Assembly: GCF_012726175.1 (NCBI RefSeq)
Contig: NZ_JAASAD010000009.1
Coordinates: 1-64,000 of the forward strand
Direction: 5' to 3'
Length of the DNA: 64,000 nucleotides
Origin: Micromonospora sp. HNM0581
Lineage (GTDB): Bacteria > Actinomycetota > Actinomycetes > Mycobacteriales > Micromonosporaceae
The notes under the pieces were generated by a model. The model made no database searches. It saw only the letters and a program-made list of their open reading frames with translations, and had not been told where the DNA came from. Below are positions 25,025 through 36,256 of the stretch, piece after piece; the stretch's first letter is position 1; each line of letters opens with the position of its first letter. Both the position numbers and the translations under genes were made by a program.

Positions 25025-26431
25025 GTGGTGAGCCGGATCGTGATCATCGGTGGGGGGCCGGCGGGCTACGAAGCGGCACTGGTGGCGGCCCAGCTGGACG
25101 CCGACGTGACAGTCGTGGAGGCCGAGGGTGCCGGCGGTGCCTGCGTGCTGTCGGACTGCGTACCGTCGAAGACGTTCATCGCCAGTTCCCAGGTGGTGAC
25201 CGGCTATCGCGACACCGAGGTCTTCGGGGTGCACTCCGACGGTCTGGAGGCGGTCACCGTCGACGCTCAGGCGGTGAACGACCGGGTCAGGCGACTCGCG
25301 CTCGCCCAGTCCGCCGACATCCACACGAAGCTCGTCAAGGCCGGGGTCACCTTCGTGTCCGGGCGCGCCCGGCTCGGCGAGGACACCCTCGGGCACACCC
25401 ACCGGGTGATCGTCACGCCGGACGGCGAGGAGGCCGCGTACGCCGTCGACGCCTCGACCGTGCTGGTCGCCACCGGTGCCACGCCCCGCCAACTGCCCAC
25501 CGCCCGGCCGGACGGCGAGCGCATCCTGACCTGGCGACAGATCTACGACCTGCCCGAACTGCCCGAGCACCTGATCGTGGTCGGCTCCGGCGTCACCGGC
25601 GCCGAGTTCGCCAGCGCGTACCTCGCGATGGGTGTCGAGGTGACCCTGGTCTCCAGCCGCGACCGGGTGATGCCGCACGAGGACGCCGACGCCGCCCAGG
25701 CCATCGAGCGGGTCTTCCGGACCCGGGGCATGAGCATCCTGAACAATTCCCGCGCCGAGGCTGTCCGCCGCACCGGCGACGGCGTCGAGGTCGAGCTCTC
25801 CGACGGGCGTACGGTGTCCGGGTCGCACGCGCTGATCGCGGTCGGCTCGATCCCCAACACCGCCGAGCTGGGCTTGGCCGAGTACGGCGTCGAACTGGCC
25901 CGGGGTGGTTTCGTGACGGTGGACCGGGTCTCCCGGACCAACGTGCCGGGCATCTACGCGGCCGGCGACTGCACCGGGGTGCTACCGCTGGCCAGCGTCG
26001 CCGCGATGCAGGGCCGGATCGCGATGTGGCACGCGCTCGGTGAGGCGGTCCGGCCGCTGCGGCTGCGTACCGTCTCCGCGAACGTCTTCACCGATCCGGA
26101 ACTGGCCACGGTCGGGGTCTCGCAGGACGAGGTGGACGCCGGCCGGGTGCCGGCGCGTCAGGTGATGCTGCCGCTGGGCGGCAACGCCCGGGCGAAGATG
26201 GACGAGATCCCGGACGGCTTCGTCAAGCTGTTCTGCCGTCCGGCGAGTGGGCAGGTGATCGGTGGAGTGGTGGTCGCACCGAAGGCCAGCGAACTGATCA
26301 TGCCGATCACGCTGGCGGTGGAGAACAACGTCACAGTCAACGAACTGGCCCAGACCATCACCATCTACCCCAGCCTCTCCGGCTCCGTCACCGAAGCGGC
26401 CCGCCAACTGATGCTCCACGAACTCGAATGA
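25025..26431 (+). CDS. NAD(P)H-quinone dehydrogenase, LpdA-like flavoprotein disulfide reductase
   Basis: A 468-residue FAD enzyme related to dihydrolipoamide dehydrogenase. FAD fold IVIIGGGPAGYEAAL, redox motif CVLSDCVPSK (two Cys four residues apart), NAD fold LIVVGSGVTGAEFASAY, and FAD site YAAGDCTGVLPLASVA. The C-terminal dimer region lacks the HxxxxE catalytic pair of true lipoamide dehydrogenases, matching mycobacterial LpdA (Rv3303c), a quinone reductase. GTG 25025 is chosen for GGAGGA nine bases upstream. It probably protects against oxidative stress via quinone reduction. Confidence 0.88.
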   Translation: MVSRIVIIGGGPAGYEAALVAAQLDADVTVVEAEGAGGACVLSDCVPSKTFIASSQVVTGYRDTEVFGVHSDGLEAVTVDAQAVNDRVRRLALAQSADIHTKLVKAGVTFVSGRARLGEDTLGHTHRVIVTPDGEEAAYAVDASTVLVATGATPRQLPTARPDGERILTWRQIYDLPELPEHLIVVGSGVTGAEFASAYLAMGVEVTLVSSRDRVMPHEDADAAQAIERVFRTRGMSILNNSRAEAVRRTGDGVEVELSDGRTVSGSHALIAVGSIPNTAELGLAEYGVELARGGFVTVDRVSRTNVPGIYAAGDCTGVLPLASVAAMQGRIAMWHALGEAVRPLRLRTVSANVFTDPELATVGVSQDEVDAGRVPARQVMLPLGGNARAKMDEIPDGFVKLFCRPASGQVIGGVVVAPKASELIMPITLAVENNVTVNELAQTITIYPSLSGSVTEAARQLMLHELE

Positions 26432-26600
26432 CCCACCCCACCCCACTAGCCGATCACGCAGATGTGGGCGCTGCCCCGGCGGATCGGCGACGAGGGTCAG
26501 CGGCAGGGGACGGTCGTCGAAATCTGCCTGGGCGGCGTACCGTTGTCGGCGCGCGGCCCGGTGAGCGTCGGGTCCCCCGTTCCTGACGCCGGGCCGCCGT

Positions 26601-26633
26601 CGGGCCGCTGGCAGGTCCCGTGCCAGCGGCCCG
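26601..26633. terminator. Bidirectional terminator between lpdA-like gene and guaB1
   Basis: CGGGCCGCTGGCA (26601-26613), a seven-base loop, and its perfect complement 26621-26633: thirteen pairs. It is the only clear feature in the 303-base gap 26432-26734 between these convergent genes. Confidence 0.8.
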
Positions 26634-26734
26634 GCTCCTCCGACGGCCGCCCAGGGCGTCCTCCCGCCTCGGAGGGCACCCGCCGTCGGCCGAGTCGACG
26701 CCGGTAGCGCGAGTCGTCGACGCGGCCACCACCG

Positions 26735-28785
<2,051 letters not shown>

Positions 28786-28820
28786 GCGCCTGAAGGTAGA
28801 AGTGCTCCCCGAATGAGTCC

Positions 28821-28848
28821 AGCTAAAGATTCTTCATCTGGTTAAGCT
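28821..28848. promoter_or_regulatory. LysR-type operator between lysE-like and lysG-like genes
   Basis: AGCTAAA at 28821 and TTAAGCT ending at 28848 form an imperfect inverted repeat around an AT-rich centre (GATTCTTCATCTGG). It overlaps the TAAGCT -10 hexamer (28843-28848) of the regulator and lies just upstream of the exporter promoter, as expected for autoregulation and lysE activation. Confidence 0.55.
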
Positions 28849-28855
28849 CAGCTAC

Positions 28856-29752
28856 GTGAGCGGTCTCGACTCCACGCAGCTCCGTACCCTGGCGGTCATC
28901 GTCGCCGAGGGCAGCTTCGAGGCAGCGGCCCGACTGCTGCACGTTACGCCGTCGGCGGTCAGCCAACGGATCAAAGCGCTGGAGGAGACCGTCGGGCAGG
29001 TGCTCGTACGCCGCCACCGACCGTGCGACGCCACCGAAGCCGGCCGCCCACTGCTGCGCCTCGCCGGTCAACTCGCGCTACTCGAACGAGAGGCACTCGC
29101 CGACGCCCGCGGACCGCTCGGCGGTGACCGGGGCCGCACCCGGGTCGCCCTCGTCGTCAACGCCGACTCGCTCGCCACCTGGTTCCCCGCCGCGCTGGCC
29201 CGGCTGCCCCAACAACCGGAACTATCCTTCGACATCCGGCAGGACGACCAGGACCACACCGCCGAACTGCTGCGAACCGGCACGGTCACCGCCGCAGTGA
29301 CCGGCCAGCGTGAAGCGGTACAGGGCTGCCGAGTTCGCCGTCTCGGCGCGATGCGCTACCGGGCCCTGGCCGCGCCCGCGTTGGCGGAACGCTGGTTCGC
29401 CGACGGACTGACCCAGGCGACGGCCGCGGCGGCGCCGCTCATGCTCTTCGACCGCAAGGACCGGATCCAACACCGTTTTCTGCGTACGGTGACCGGGCGT
29501 GCACCGGACCCGCCCGTGCACTACGTGCCGTCGGTGCCGGCCTTCAACGAGTCGATCAGGCTCGGACTCGGTTGGGGTCTGATGGCCGAGCAGATCGCCG
29601 ACGCGGAGGTGGCTGCCGGCCGGTGCGTGGACATCGCCCCCGGACGAGTGCTCGACGTCCCGCTCTACTGGCAGCACTGGCGACTCGACTCGCAGGTGTT
29701 GACCGCACTCACCACCGTCGTCTGCGCCGTCGCCGCCGAGACGCTCCGCTGA
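28856..29752 (+). CDS. LysR family regulator of amino acid export (ArgP/LysG-like)
   Basis: A 298-residue LysR regulator. The N-terminal winged HTH is LRTLAVIVAEGSFEAAARLLHVTPSAVSQRIKALEETVG (read in parts); a ligand-binding domain starts near residue 90. The LDSTQLRTLAVIVAEGSF start and FNESIRLGLGWGLMAEQ near the C-terminus match the ArgP/LysG/IciA subgroup. It should activate the divergent lysE-like exporter when lysine or arginine builds up. GTG start seven bases after TAAGCT. It converges on the carboxylase alpha gene with only nine bases between stops. Confidence 0.93.
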   Translation: MSGLDSTQLRTLAVIVAEGSFEAAARLLHVTPSAVSQRIKALEETVGQVLVRRHRPCDATEAGRPLLRLAGQLALLEREALADARGPLGGDRGRTRVALVVNADSLATWFPAALARLPQQPELSFDIRQDDQDHTAELLRTGTVTAAVTGQREAVQGCRVRRLGAMRYRALAAPALAERWFADGLTQATAAAAPLMLFDRKDRIQHRFLRTVTGRAPDPPVHYVPSVPAFNESIRLGLGWGLMAEQIADAEVAAGRCVDIAPGRVLDVPLYWQHWRLDSQVLTALTTVVCAVAAETLR

Positions 29753-29761
29753 CCCCGCCCC

Positions 29762-31513
29762 TCAGGCGATGGTGCAGATCGGTGCGCCGGCGGTGATCAC
29801 CGCACCTACCTCGGCCGACAGTCCGCTGACCGTACCGGCTTTGTGCGCGTGCAGGGGCTGCTCCATCTTCATCGCCTCCAGCACCACCACCAGGTCACCC
29901 TCGGCGACCGTGTCGCCGTCGGCAACCGCGATCTTCACGATGGTGCCCTGCATGGGGGAGGTCAGTGAGTCACCGCCCGCCGGCACACCCGAGGTGGTCC
30001 CGCCACCCCGACGGGTGGGCTTGCGTACGGCCGGTGTGGCACTGACCGGACCGGTGCCGAAACCAGCGGGAAGGCTCACCTCCAACCGTTTGCCATCGAC
30101 CTCGACCACGACGGTCTCGCGTTCCGCCTGACCCGACGCAGCCCCGGTGACGGCGGTGAACGGCGCGACGGTGTTGTCGAACTCCGTCTCGATCCACCGG
30201 GTGTGCACACTGAACGGCTCGGCGGTGAACGCCGGATCGCGCACCACCAGACGGTGGAACGGCAGCGCGGTGGCCATACCCTCGACCATCATCTCGTCCA
30301 ATGCGCGGCGGGCCCGTTCCAACGCCTCGGTCCGGGTTTCGCCGGTGACGATGACCTTGGCCAGCAGGGAGTCGAAGTTGCCGCCGATCACGTCGCCGGC
30401 CGAGATGCCGGTGTCGACTCGTACCCCGGGGCCGGTTGGCAGCCGCAGGGCGGTCACCGCGCCAGGGGCGGGCAGGAAGTTGCGGCCCGGGTCCTCCCCG
30501 TTGATCCGGAACTCGACGGCGTGCCCGCGCGGGGCCGGATCCTCGGTGAACCGCAGCTTCTCACCGTCGGCGATGCGGAACTGTTCCCGGACCAGGTCGA
30601 TGCCGGAGGTTTCCTCGGTGACCGGGTGCTCCACCTGCAGCCGGGTGTTGACCTCCAGGAAGGAGATGGTGCCGTCGTCACCGACCAGGTACTCGACCGT
30701 GCCGGCACCGTGGTAGCCGGCCTCCCGGCAGATCGCCTTGGCGCTGTCGTGGATCTGGGCCCGCTGTGCGGTGGTGAGGAACGGCGCCGGGGCCTCCTCG
30801 ACCAGTTTCTGATGGCGCCGCTGTAACGAGCAGTCGCGGGTACCCACCACGATCACGTTGCCGTGCTGGTCGGCGAGGACCTGCGCCTCCACGTGGCGCG
30901 GCTGGTCGAGGTACCGCTCGACGAAACATTCGCCCCGCCCGAACGCGGCGACCGCCTCCCGGGTGGCCGACTCGAACAGCTGCGGAATCTCCTCCACCGT
31001 CCGAGCCACCTTCAGGCCGCGCCCACCGCCGCCGAAGGCCGCCTTGATCGCCACCGGAAGGCCGTGGTCGACGGCGAAGGCCATCACCTCGTCAGGGCTG
31101 CCGACCGGGTCGGCGGTGCCGGGGACCAGTGGGGCGCCGGCCCGCTGGGCGATGTGCCGGGCGGTCACCTTGTCACCCAGGTCGCGGATCGCCTGCGGGG
31201 TGGGACCGATCCAGGTCAGGCCGGCATCGATGACCGCCTGGGCGAAGTCGGCGTTCTCGGAGAGGAAGCCGTACCCGGGATGCACCCCGTCTGCGCCGGA
31301 GCGGCCGGCTATGTCGATCAGCTTGTCGATGCGCAGGTACGAATCTGCGGCGGTGTCACCACCAAGGGCGTACGCCTCGTCGGCGAGCGTGGTGTGCAGG
31401 GCGTCCCGGTCCGATTCGGCGTACACGGCGACGCTACAAAGGCCAGCGTCCCGGCAGGCACGGATGACCCGGACGGCGATCTCGCCCCGGTTGGCGATGA
31501 GTACCTTGCGCAC
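29762..31513 (-). CDS. accA3: Acyl-CoA carboxylase alpha chain (biotin carboxylase + BCCP)
   Basis: A 583-residue two-domain subunit. The biotin carboxylase part (~1-450) has [30 protein letters not shown] loop [29 protein letters not shown] and [17 protein letters not shown] linker leads to the C-terminal BCCP with biotinylated Lys in EAMKMEQP (near 550). It is the shared alpha subunit of acetyl/propionyl-CoA carboxylases, working with AccD (42.2 kb) and AccE (38.2 kb) of this window. Synteny supports equivalence to mycobacterial accA3. GTG start with GGGAGGAG upstream. Confidence 0.93.
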   Translation of the reverse strand: MRKVLIANRGEIAVRVIRACRDAGLCSVAVYAESDRDALHTTLADEAYALGGDTAADSYLRIDKLIDIAGRSGADGVHPGYGFLSENADFAQAVIDAGLTWIGPTPQAIRDLGDKVTARHIAQRAGAPLVPGTADPVGSPDEVMAFAVDHGLPVAIKAAFGGGGRGLKVARTVEEIPQLFESATREAVAAFGRGECFVERYLDQPRHVEAQVLADQHGNVIVVGTRDCSLQRRHQKLVEEAPAPFLTTAQRAQIHDSAKAICREAGYHGAGTVEYLVGDDGTISFLEVNTRLQVEHPVTEETSGIDLVREQFRIADGEKLRFTEDPAPRGHAVEFRINGEDPGRNFLPAPGAVTALRLPTGPGVRVDTGISAGDVIGGNFDSLLAKVIVTGETRTEALERARRALDEMMVEGMATALPFHRLVVRDPAFTAEPFSVHTRWIETEFDNTVAPFTAVTGAASGQAERETVVVEVDGKRLEVSLPAGFGTGPVSATPAVRKPTRRGGGTTSGVPAGGDSLTSPMQGTIVKIAVADGDTVAEGDLVVVLEAMKMEQPLHAHKAGTVSGLSAEVGAVITAGAPICTIA

Positions 31514-31696
31514 GTGGTGACTCCTCCCGGCGAGTTACTGACCGGGAGTTTATCGGGCTCGCCACCGACCTTAACGATCGCTCAGTGTGGGGTGACGCAC
31601 TGCCGGTCCGATTTATAGGTGGCGTGGTGTCGTAGGCATGTGATCGAGTGCCGGCGAGGATTGTCACCGACACAGGCCACGAGCGGGGAGCAGGAC

Positions 31697-32656
31697 ATGA
31701 TCGAGACCAGAGGGCTGAGGAAGTCGTTCCGCAGCCGGGCCGGTCGGGAGACGAAGACCGTCGAAGCGGTACGCGGTGTCGACCTGGATGTCCCAGCCGG
31801 TGAGATCTTCGGGTTCCTGGGCCCGAACGGCGCCGGCAAGACCACCACGCTGCGGATGCTGGCGACACTGATCGAGCCCGACGGGGGCGAGGCCACCATC
31901 GCCGGCGCCGACCTGCTCAAGGACCCGGGCGGGGTTCGTCGCCGGATCGGCTACGTCGCCCAGGGCGGAAGCACCTGGGACGACTCCACCGGCCGCGAGG
32001 AACTGGTACTCCACGCCCGGATGTACGGCATCGGTAAGGCTGAGGCACTGCGGCGGGCGGCTCGGGCGCTTGAGGCGTTCCAACTCACCGAGTTCGCTGA
32101 CCGTAAGTGCAAGACGTACTCCGGTGGCCAGCGGCGCCGGGTCGAGATCGCGCTCGGCATCATCCACGAGCCGAAGATCGTCTTCTTGGACGAGCCCACC
32201 ACCGGGCTCGACCCGCAGAGCCGGGCACACATGTGGGATGAGATCCGCCGGTTGCGCGCCGACGGGATGACGGTCTTCATCACCACCCACTACCTCGACG
32301 AGGCCGACGCGCTTTGCGATCGCATCGCCATCATGGATCACGGCGAGGTGGTCGCCGAGGGGACGCCGACCGACCTCAAGCGGGAGATTTCTGGTGACGT
32401 GGTCCAGGTCGGCCTGGACGTCACCGCCACCGGTGAGGCTGAGAAGCTGTTCGACGGCGAGGAATACGTGAACCGCCTCGAACCGCTCGACGAGGGTGGG
32501 CTGCGGCTCTTCGTCGACGAGGGCGCCACGGCCATCCCGCGGATCCTGCGCCGGGTCGATGCGGCTGGGCTCGACCTCAGGTCGATCGAGCTTCACCGCC
32601 CGAGCCTCGACGACGTCTTCCTCACCAAGACCGGCCGCTCGCTGCGCGAGTCCTGA
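31697..32656 (+). CDS. Daunorubicin-resistance-type ABC transporter ATPase (DrrA-like)
   Basis: A 319-residue ABC ATPase. Walker A GPNGAGKTT, Q-loop in YVAQGGSTWDD, signature YSGGQRRR, Walker B IVFLDEPTTGLDPQ, switch ITTHYLDEADALCDR, then a C-terminal DUF4162-type domain. ATG 31697 has GGGGAG seven bases upstream; the frame is open to 31619. It is followed 17 bases later by its ABC-2 permease, forming an export pump. Substrate unknown; such pumps export drugs, lipids or peptides. Confidence 0.92.
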   Translation: MIETRGLRKSFRSRAGRETKTVEAVRGVDLDVPAGEIFGFLGPNGAGKTTTLRMLATLIEPDGGEATIAGADLLKDPGGVRRRIGYVAQGGSTWDDSTGREELVLHARMYGIGKAEALRRAARALEAFQLTEFADRKCKTYSGGQRRRVEIALGIIHEPKIVFLDEPTTGLDPQSRAHMWDEIRRLRADGMTVFITTHYLDEADALCDRIAIMDHGEVVAEGTPTDLKREISGDVVQVGLDVTATGEAEKLFDGEEYVNRLEPLDEGGLRLFVDEGATAIPRILRRVDAAGLDLRSIELHRPSLDDVFLTKTGRSLRES

Positions 32657-32673
32657 CCCGATTCGGAGACACC

Positions 32674-33429
32674 ATGAAGCTCGCCCGCGACACCTGGCTG
32701 ATCTTTCAGCGGCAGTTGCACCTGCTGCTGCGTAATCCCGTATGGGTCTTCGTCGGCGTCTTCCAGCCGGTGATGTATCTGCTGCTGTTCGCCCCACTGC
32801 TCAAGCCGGCCCTGGGCGCTGCCACCCAGGCCGAGGCGTACAAGATCTTCGTTCCTGGTCTGTTGGTTCTGCTGGCAATCTTCGGTGGTCTGTTCCAGGG
32901 CTTCGGCCTCATCGCCGAGCTGCGGGCCGGGGTCATCGAACGTTCCCGGGTGACCCCGGTGAGCCGGCTCGCACTGCTGCTCGGCCGATCGCTACGCGAT
33001 GTGGTGTCGCTGATGGCCCAGGCCGTCATCATCACGTTGCTCGCGCTGCTGTTCGATCTGCGCGTGTTCATCGGTGACCTGCTGTTGGCGTATCTGATGC
33101 TCGCCCTGATCGCGCTCATGACCTCGGCGGTCTCCTACGGTGTCGCGCTGAAGGTGAAGAGCGAGAACGCTTTGGCGCCGCTGATGAACACCGTGGCCCA
33201 ACCGGTGCTGCTGCTGTCCGGCATCCTGCTGCCGCTCGCCTTCGCGCCGGGATGGCTGCAGGGAGTGGCCAGGTGGAATCCGTTCTCCTGGGCGGTCGAC
33301 GGCACCCGGGCCCTGTTCAGCGGCGACATCGGCGACGACCGGGTCTGGCAGGGGCTGGCCATCATCACGGTACTCGCGGCAGCAGGTGTCTACTGGGCCG
33401 CCCGCCAGTTCGCCCGCAGCGTCCGCTGA
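32674..33429 (+). CDS. ABC-2 type transporter permease (DrrB-like)
   Basis: A 251-residue membrane protein with about six hydrophobic segments and the ABC-2 signature around NTVAQPVLLLSGILLPLAFAPGW (split across segment five). N-terminus TWLIFQRQLHLLLRNPVWVFVG is typical of DrrB permeases. It is coded directly after its ATPase and ends upstream of a strong nested hairpin. Together they form an exporter of unknown substrate. Confidence 0.92.
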   Translation: MKLARDTWLIFQRQLHLLLRNPVWVFVGVFQPVMYLLLFAPLLKPALGAATQAEAYKIFVPGLLVLLAIFGGLFQGFGLIAELRAGVIERSRVTPVSRLALLLGRSLRDVVSLMAQAVIITLLALLFDLRVFIGDLLLAYLMLALIALMTSAVSYGVALKVKSENALAPLMNTVAQPVLLLSGILLPLAFAPGWLQGVARWNPFSWAVDGTRALFSGDIGDDRVWQGLAIITVLAAAGVYWAARQFARSVR

Positions 33430-33517
33430 CTGCCAGCTCAGGCGCACCCCGCTCCGCACCAGCGGACCACCCCGATCCCGGCCGGGGTCGAGGCGCCCCG
33501 GAGTCTCGGTAGGCCGG

Positions 33518-33571
33518 GGTTGCGGCATGCCGGGGCTTCCCGTCGGCGGGAAACCGCGACGTGCCGCAACC
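33518..33571. terminator. Nested bidirectional terminator
   Basis: Outer stem GGTTGCGGCA (33518-33527) with its perfect complement 33562-33571. Inside sits a second perfect hairpin, TTCCCG (33537-33542), loop TCGG, CGGGAA (33547-33552). It lies between the converging permease and O-methyltransferase genes. Confidence 0.75.
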
Positions 33572-33588
33572 GGAGCTGACCGGTGGTG

Positions 33589-34242
33589 TCAGTGCACGTG
33601 GGCGAGGGTCAGGCCGTCGGCGATGGGCAGCATCACTGCGTCTACCCGCACGTCGGCCACCACGTCGTCGTTGAACGCGGCGATTGCCCGGTCGTCGGCG
33701 CTTTGCGGCGCTACGACCCGGCCGTGTCGTAGGACGTTGTCGATGGCGATGACCCCTCCGGGCCGCATCCGAGGCACCAGTTCGGCCCAGTAGATCGGGT
33801 ATCCGGTCTTGTCGGCGTCGATGAATGCGAAGTCGAGGTACCTTTCGCGCGGCAGTTCGCGTAGCTTGTCGCTGGCGTGTCCGATGCGCAGTTCGATCCG
33901 GTCCTCGACTCCTGCCCGGGCCCAGTATCGACGGGCGATGCTCGTGTACTCCTCGGAGATGTCGAAGCAGGTCAGCTGCCCGTCCTCGGGAAGCCCTCGG
34001 GCGATCGCCAGCGACGACATTCCGGTGAAGGTTCCCACTTCCACCGCTTGCCGGGTGCCGAGCAGCCTGGTCAGGAACGTCAGGAAGGCCGCCTGTTCTG
34101 GCGCAACCTGCATCGATGCTTCTTCGGGTAGCAGCTCCAGCGTTTCCCGAGCCAGGTCACTGAGGATTTCGTCCGGCGGGGTGCCGTGTGCTACGAGGTA
34201 CCGGTGCAGGTCGTCGGTGAGCGGAATTGACTTCAGGGTCAT
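33589..34242 (-). CDS. Class I SAM-dependent O-methyltransferase
   Basis: A 217-residue methyltransferase of the caffeoyl-CoA/catechol O-methyltransferase type. SAM motif VEVGTFTGMSSLAIARGL, acidic loop CFDISEEYTSIAR, metal site FAFIDADKTGYPIYWAELVPRM (in two parts) and IDNVLRHGRVV. The metal-binding Asp and Asn residues are present. Cytoplasmic; acceptor unknown. Its TAGGTT -10 hexamer overlaps the stop codon of maf, ten bases upstream, so it may be transcribed both with maf and alone. Confidence 0.9.
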   Translation of the reverse strand: MTLKSIPLTDDLHRYLVAHGTPPDEILSDLARETLELLPEEASMQVAPEQAAFLTFLTRLLGTRQAVEVGTFTGMSSLAIARGLPEDGQLTCFDISEEYTSIARRYWARAGVEDRIELRIGHASDKLRELPRERYLDFAFIDADKTGYPIYWAELVPRMRPGGVIAIDNVLRHGRVVAPQSADDRAIAAFNDDVVADVRVDAVMLPIADGLTLAHVH

Positions 34243-34251
34243 GTGCGCAAC

Positions 34252-34908
34252 CTAGTTGAGTGGTTCGACGATCTGGTTGCCCGGCGGGACCTTCGTCCAC
34301 AGATCGGTGATCTTGAGGTCCAGTTCGGCCAGCAGTTTCCGTAACAGCGGCAGGGAGAGCCCGACGACCGTACTCGGGTCGCCTTCGATCCGTTCGACGA
34401 AGGGCCCACCCAACCCGTCGATGGTGAATGCGCCCGCTACTGCCAGCGGTTCGCCGGTGGCAACGTAGGTAGCAATCTCCTGGTCGCTGATGCTGGCGAA
34501 GTGCACCACGGTGGAGGCGACTGCTTCGGCGCGGCGCCCGGCTTCGATGTGGACGAGGCAGTGACCACTGTGTAGCACGCCGCTTCGGCCGCGCATCCGT
34601 TCCCATCGCCGGGTTGCGTCAGCCTCGCTGTTGGGCTTGCCGAGAATTTCTCCGTCGAAGGCGAGCACCGAGTCGCAGCCGAGCACGAGGGTGCGTTCCT
34701 GTCCGGTTGGGCGGAGCCGGCTGAGCACAGCCTGCGCTTTGAGCCGGGCCAGCTCAAGGCAGAGGTCTTCGGCCTGGTCGGTTACTACGAGAGACTCGTC
34801 GACTCCGCTGACCAGCACATCTGGTTCGATGCCGGCAGCCCGGAGGGTTTTGCGGCGAGCGGGACTCGCCGAGGCGAGCACGAAGCGAAGCGGCAGGGCA
34901 TCAGGCAC
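34252..34908 (-). CDS. maf: Maf family nucleotide pyrophosphatase
   Basis: A 218-residue Maf protein hydrolysing non-canonical or methylated NTPs to NMP and PPi. Signatures: LRFVLASASPARRKTLRAAG, LVLGCDSVLAFDGEILGKP (catalytic Asp in CDS), and AGAFTIDGLGGPFVERIEGDPSTVVGLSLP near the end (in pieces). GTG start six bases after TAACGT, apparently leaderless. In mycobacteria maf directly follows accE5; here a mycosin cassette is lodged between them. Confidence 0.93.
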   Translation of the reverse strand: MPDALPLRFVLASASPARRKTLRAAGIEPDVLVSGVDESLVVTDQAEDLCLELARLKAQAVLSRLRPTGQERTLVLGCDSVLAFDGEILGKPNSEADATRRWERMRGRSGVLHSGHCLVHIEAGRRAEAVASTVVHFASISDQEIATYVATGEPLAVAGAFTIDGLGGPFVERIEGDPSTVVGLSLPLLRKLLAELDLKITDLWTKVPPGNQIVEPLN

Positions 34909-35089
34909 CCGTCGACGTTACCGCCTGCCCGAGTCCACCACGCCGCGCATCTCGTGCTCATCTTTGACGCCGGCTCGCCCGGCCGCCTCCGGACAGTCCT
35001 CGGCTGCCGATCCCGGCGAGGCTCGGCGGTGCAACAAGTCTCCCACGAAGCATCCCATTGAGACATAGCCGCATGCGGCGCGCGGCGGG

Positions 35090-36256
35090 TCAGTGAGTGA
35101 TCCGGGGTGGCGGATCATCGGAGCGGCGTCGGCGTCGGGCTACAAACGCCCAAATGGCGCCTGCAGCCGCCAGTACCCCCAGCGTGACCAGACCGCGTAC
35201 TTTCGCCCTCCGCTCCTCTTCGCCACGCGGACCATCGGCCGTCGCTGTGGAAGAGCCATTCCCGTCCGGCACGGTCGTCCGCGCCGCCTCGAAACCCAAC
35301 GGCGGTACGTCTGCCGTCAGTGCAGCCACCAAGTCGATGACCCCGTAGCCGTACTGGTCGTCCCGTCCCGGAGGCCCCTTGTCGATCGCAGTTGCAGTGA
35401 GCCGGTGAGCCACTTCGTCAGCGGGCAGATACGGATACTTGGCACGAATCAACGCCGCCGCCCCCGCCACAATAGCCGCCGCCCCAGAAGTCCCCGTACC
35501 TCTTGAGTAACGCCCGTCATAGCTCGTGCTGTATAGGTTTGTAGCAGGTGCTGCTACGGTTATTTCCGGACCGGCGACTGAGATTGAGTCATGTCGACCA
35601 TTGTGATCAATGCCAGCGACCGCAATGACGCCAGGATGTAAAGCCGGGTAGCCCACTCTTGAGTTGTTCGGCTTATTTCCGACGCCTGCAACGACTACTA
35701 TATCTGCTGCAATGGCGGCCGTAAGTGCTTGAAATAGCTTTGGGCTAGTGCCACCTACGCTTGAGATGCTGATAACGTCAACCCCGCTATCGACCGCAAA
35801 ATCGATAGCATCAGCAAGTGCATCGGGCTTGCCTGTCCCGTGTGCTGGCATGCAAAACAAGGGGAGAATTTTAGCTTCAGGGGCAACGCCAAGGGCGCCT
35901 GTATCGGTGCCCTTTCCGTGCGCCGCTATCAAGCCAGCCATCGCTGTTCCGTGGCTGTCTCGATCCTGTTTTCCGTTCCCCTTGCCGCCAGGAATGAAAT
36001 CTGCGCCTAAGAGTAGGTTATTTCGTAGATCGGGATGGGGGGATACTCCTGTATCCGGTACAGCGACGACGGAACCTGAGCCCCGACTAAGTTTATGCGC
36101 CTTCTCAACTTCGAGATATCGAAGGTGCCACTGTTCGCGACGGATGCGGTCAGTCTCGCCTAATGCCGACTTTCCGCGTAGATTGACAGGAAGTGCGATC
36201 GGCGTCTGGAGGGCAACGATAGTGGCAAGAGTTAGTGCCGCCGACCGACTCTTCAC
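35090..36256 (-). CDS. mycP: Type VII secretion-associated serine protease (mycosin)
   Basis: A 388-residue subtilisin-like protease anchored outside the membrane. Signal peptide residues 1-24 (SAALTLATIVALQTPIALP), catalytic Asp68 (VVAVPDTG), His102 (DSHGTAMAG), oxyanion Asn194 (GVGNK) and Ser257 (GTGTSGAA), then a C-terminal membrane segment 355-373 followed by Arg-rich tail. Mycosins are required by ESX/type VII secretion and cleave substrates. No EccB/C/D/E core genes are in the window. It overlaps the upstream gene by GTGA. The central part is unusually AT-rich for this genome (61 G/C in 35701-35820). Confidence 0.93.
   Translation of the reverse strand: MKSRSAALTLATIVALQTPIALPVNLRGKSALGETDRIRREQWHLRYLEVEKAHKLSRGSGSVVAVPDTGVSPHPDLRNNLLLGADFIPGGKGNGKQDRDSHGTAMAGLIAAHGKGTDTGALGVAPEAKILPLFCMPAHGTGKPDALADAIDFAVDSGVDVISISSVGGTSPKLFQALTAAIAADIVVVAGVGNKPNNSRVGYPALHPGVIAVAGIDHNGRHDSISVAGPEITVAAPATNLYSTSYDGRYSRGTGTSGAAAIVAGAAALIRAKYPYLPADEVAHRLTATAIDKGPPGRDDQYGYGVIDLVAALTADVPPLGFEAARTTVPDGNGSSTATADGPRGEEERRAKVRGLVTLGVLAAAGAIWAFVARRRRRSDDPPPRITH

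Noticed and set aside
35068..35079. GCCGCATGCGGC palindrome between maf and the mycosin gene
   Set aside because: No loop, short, and such G/C palindromes occur by chance in this genome.
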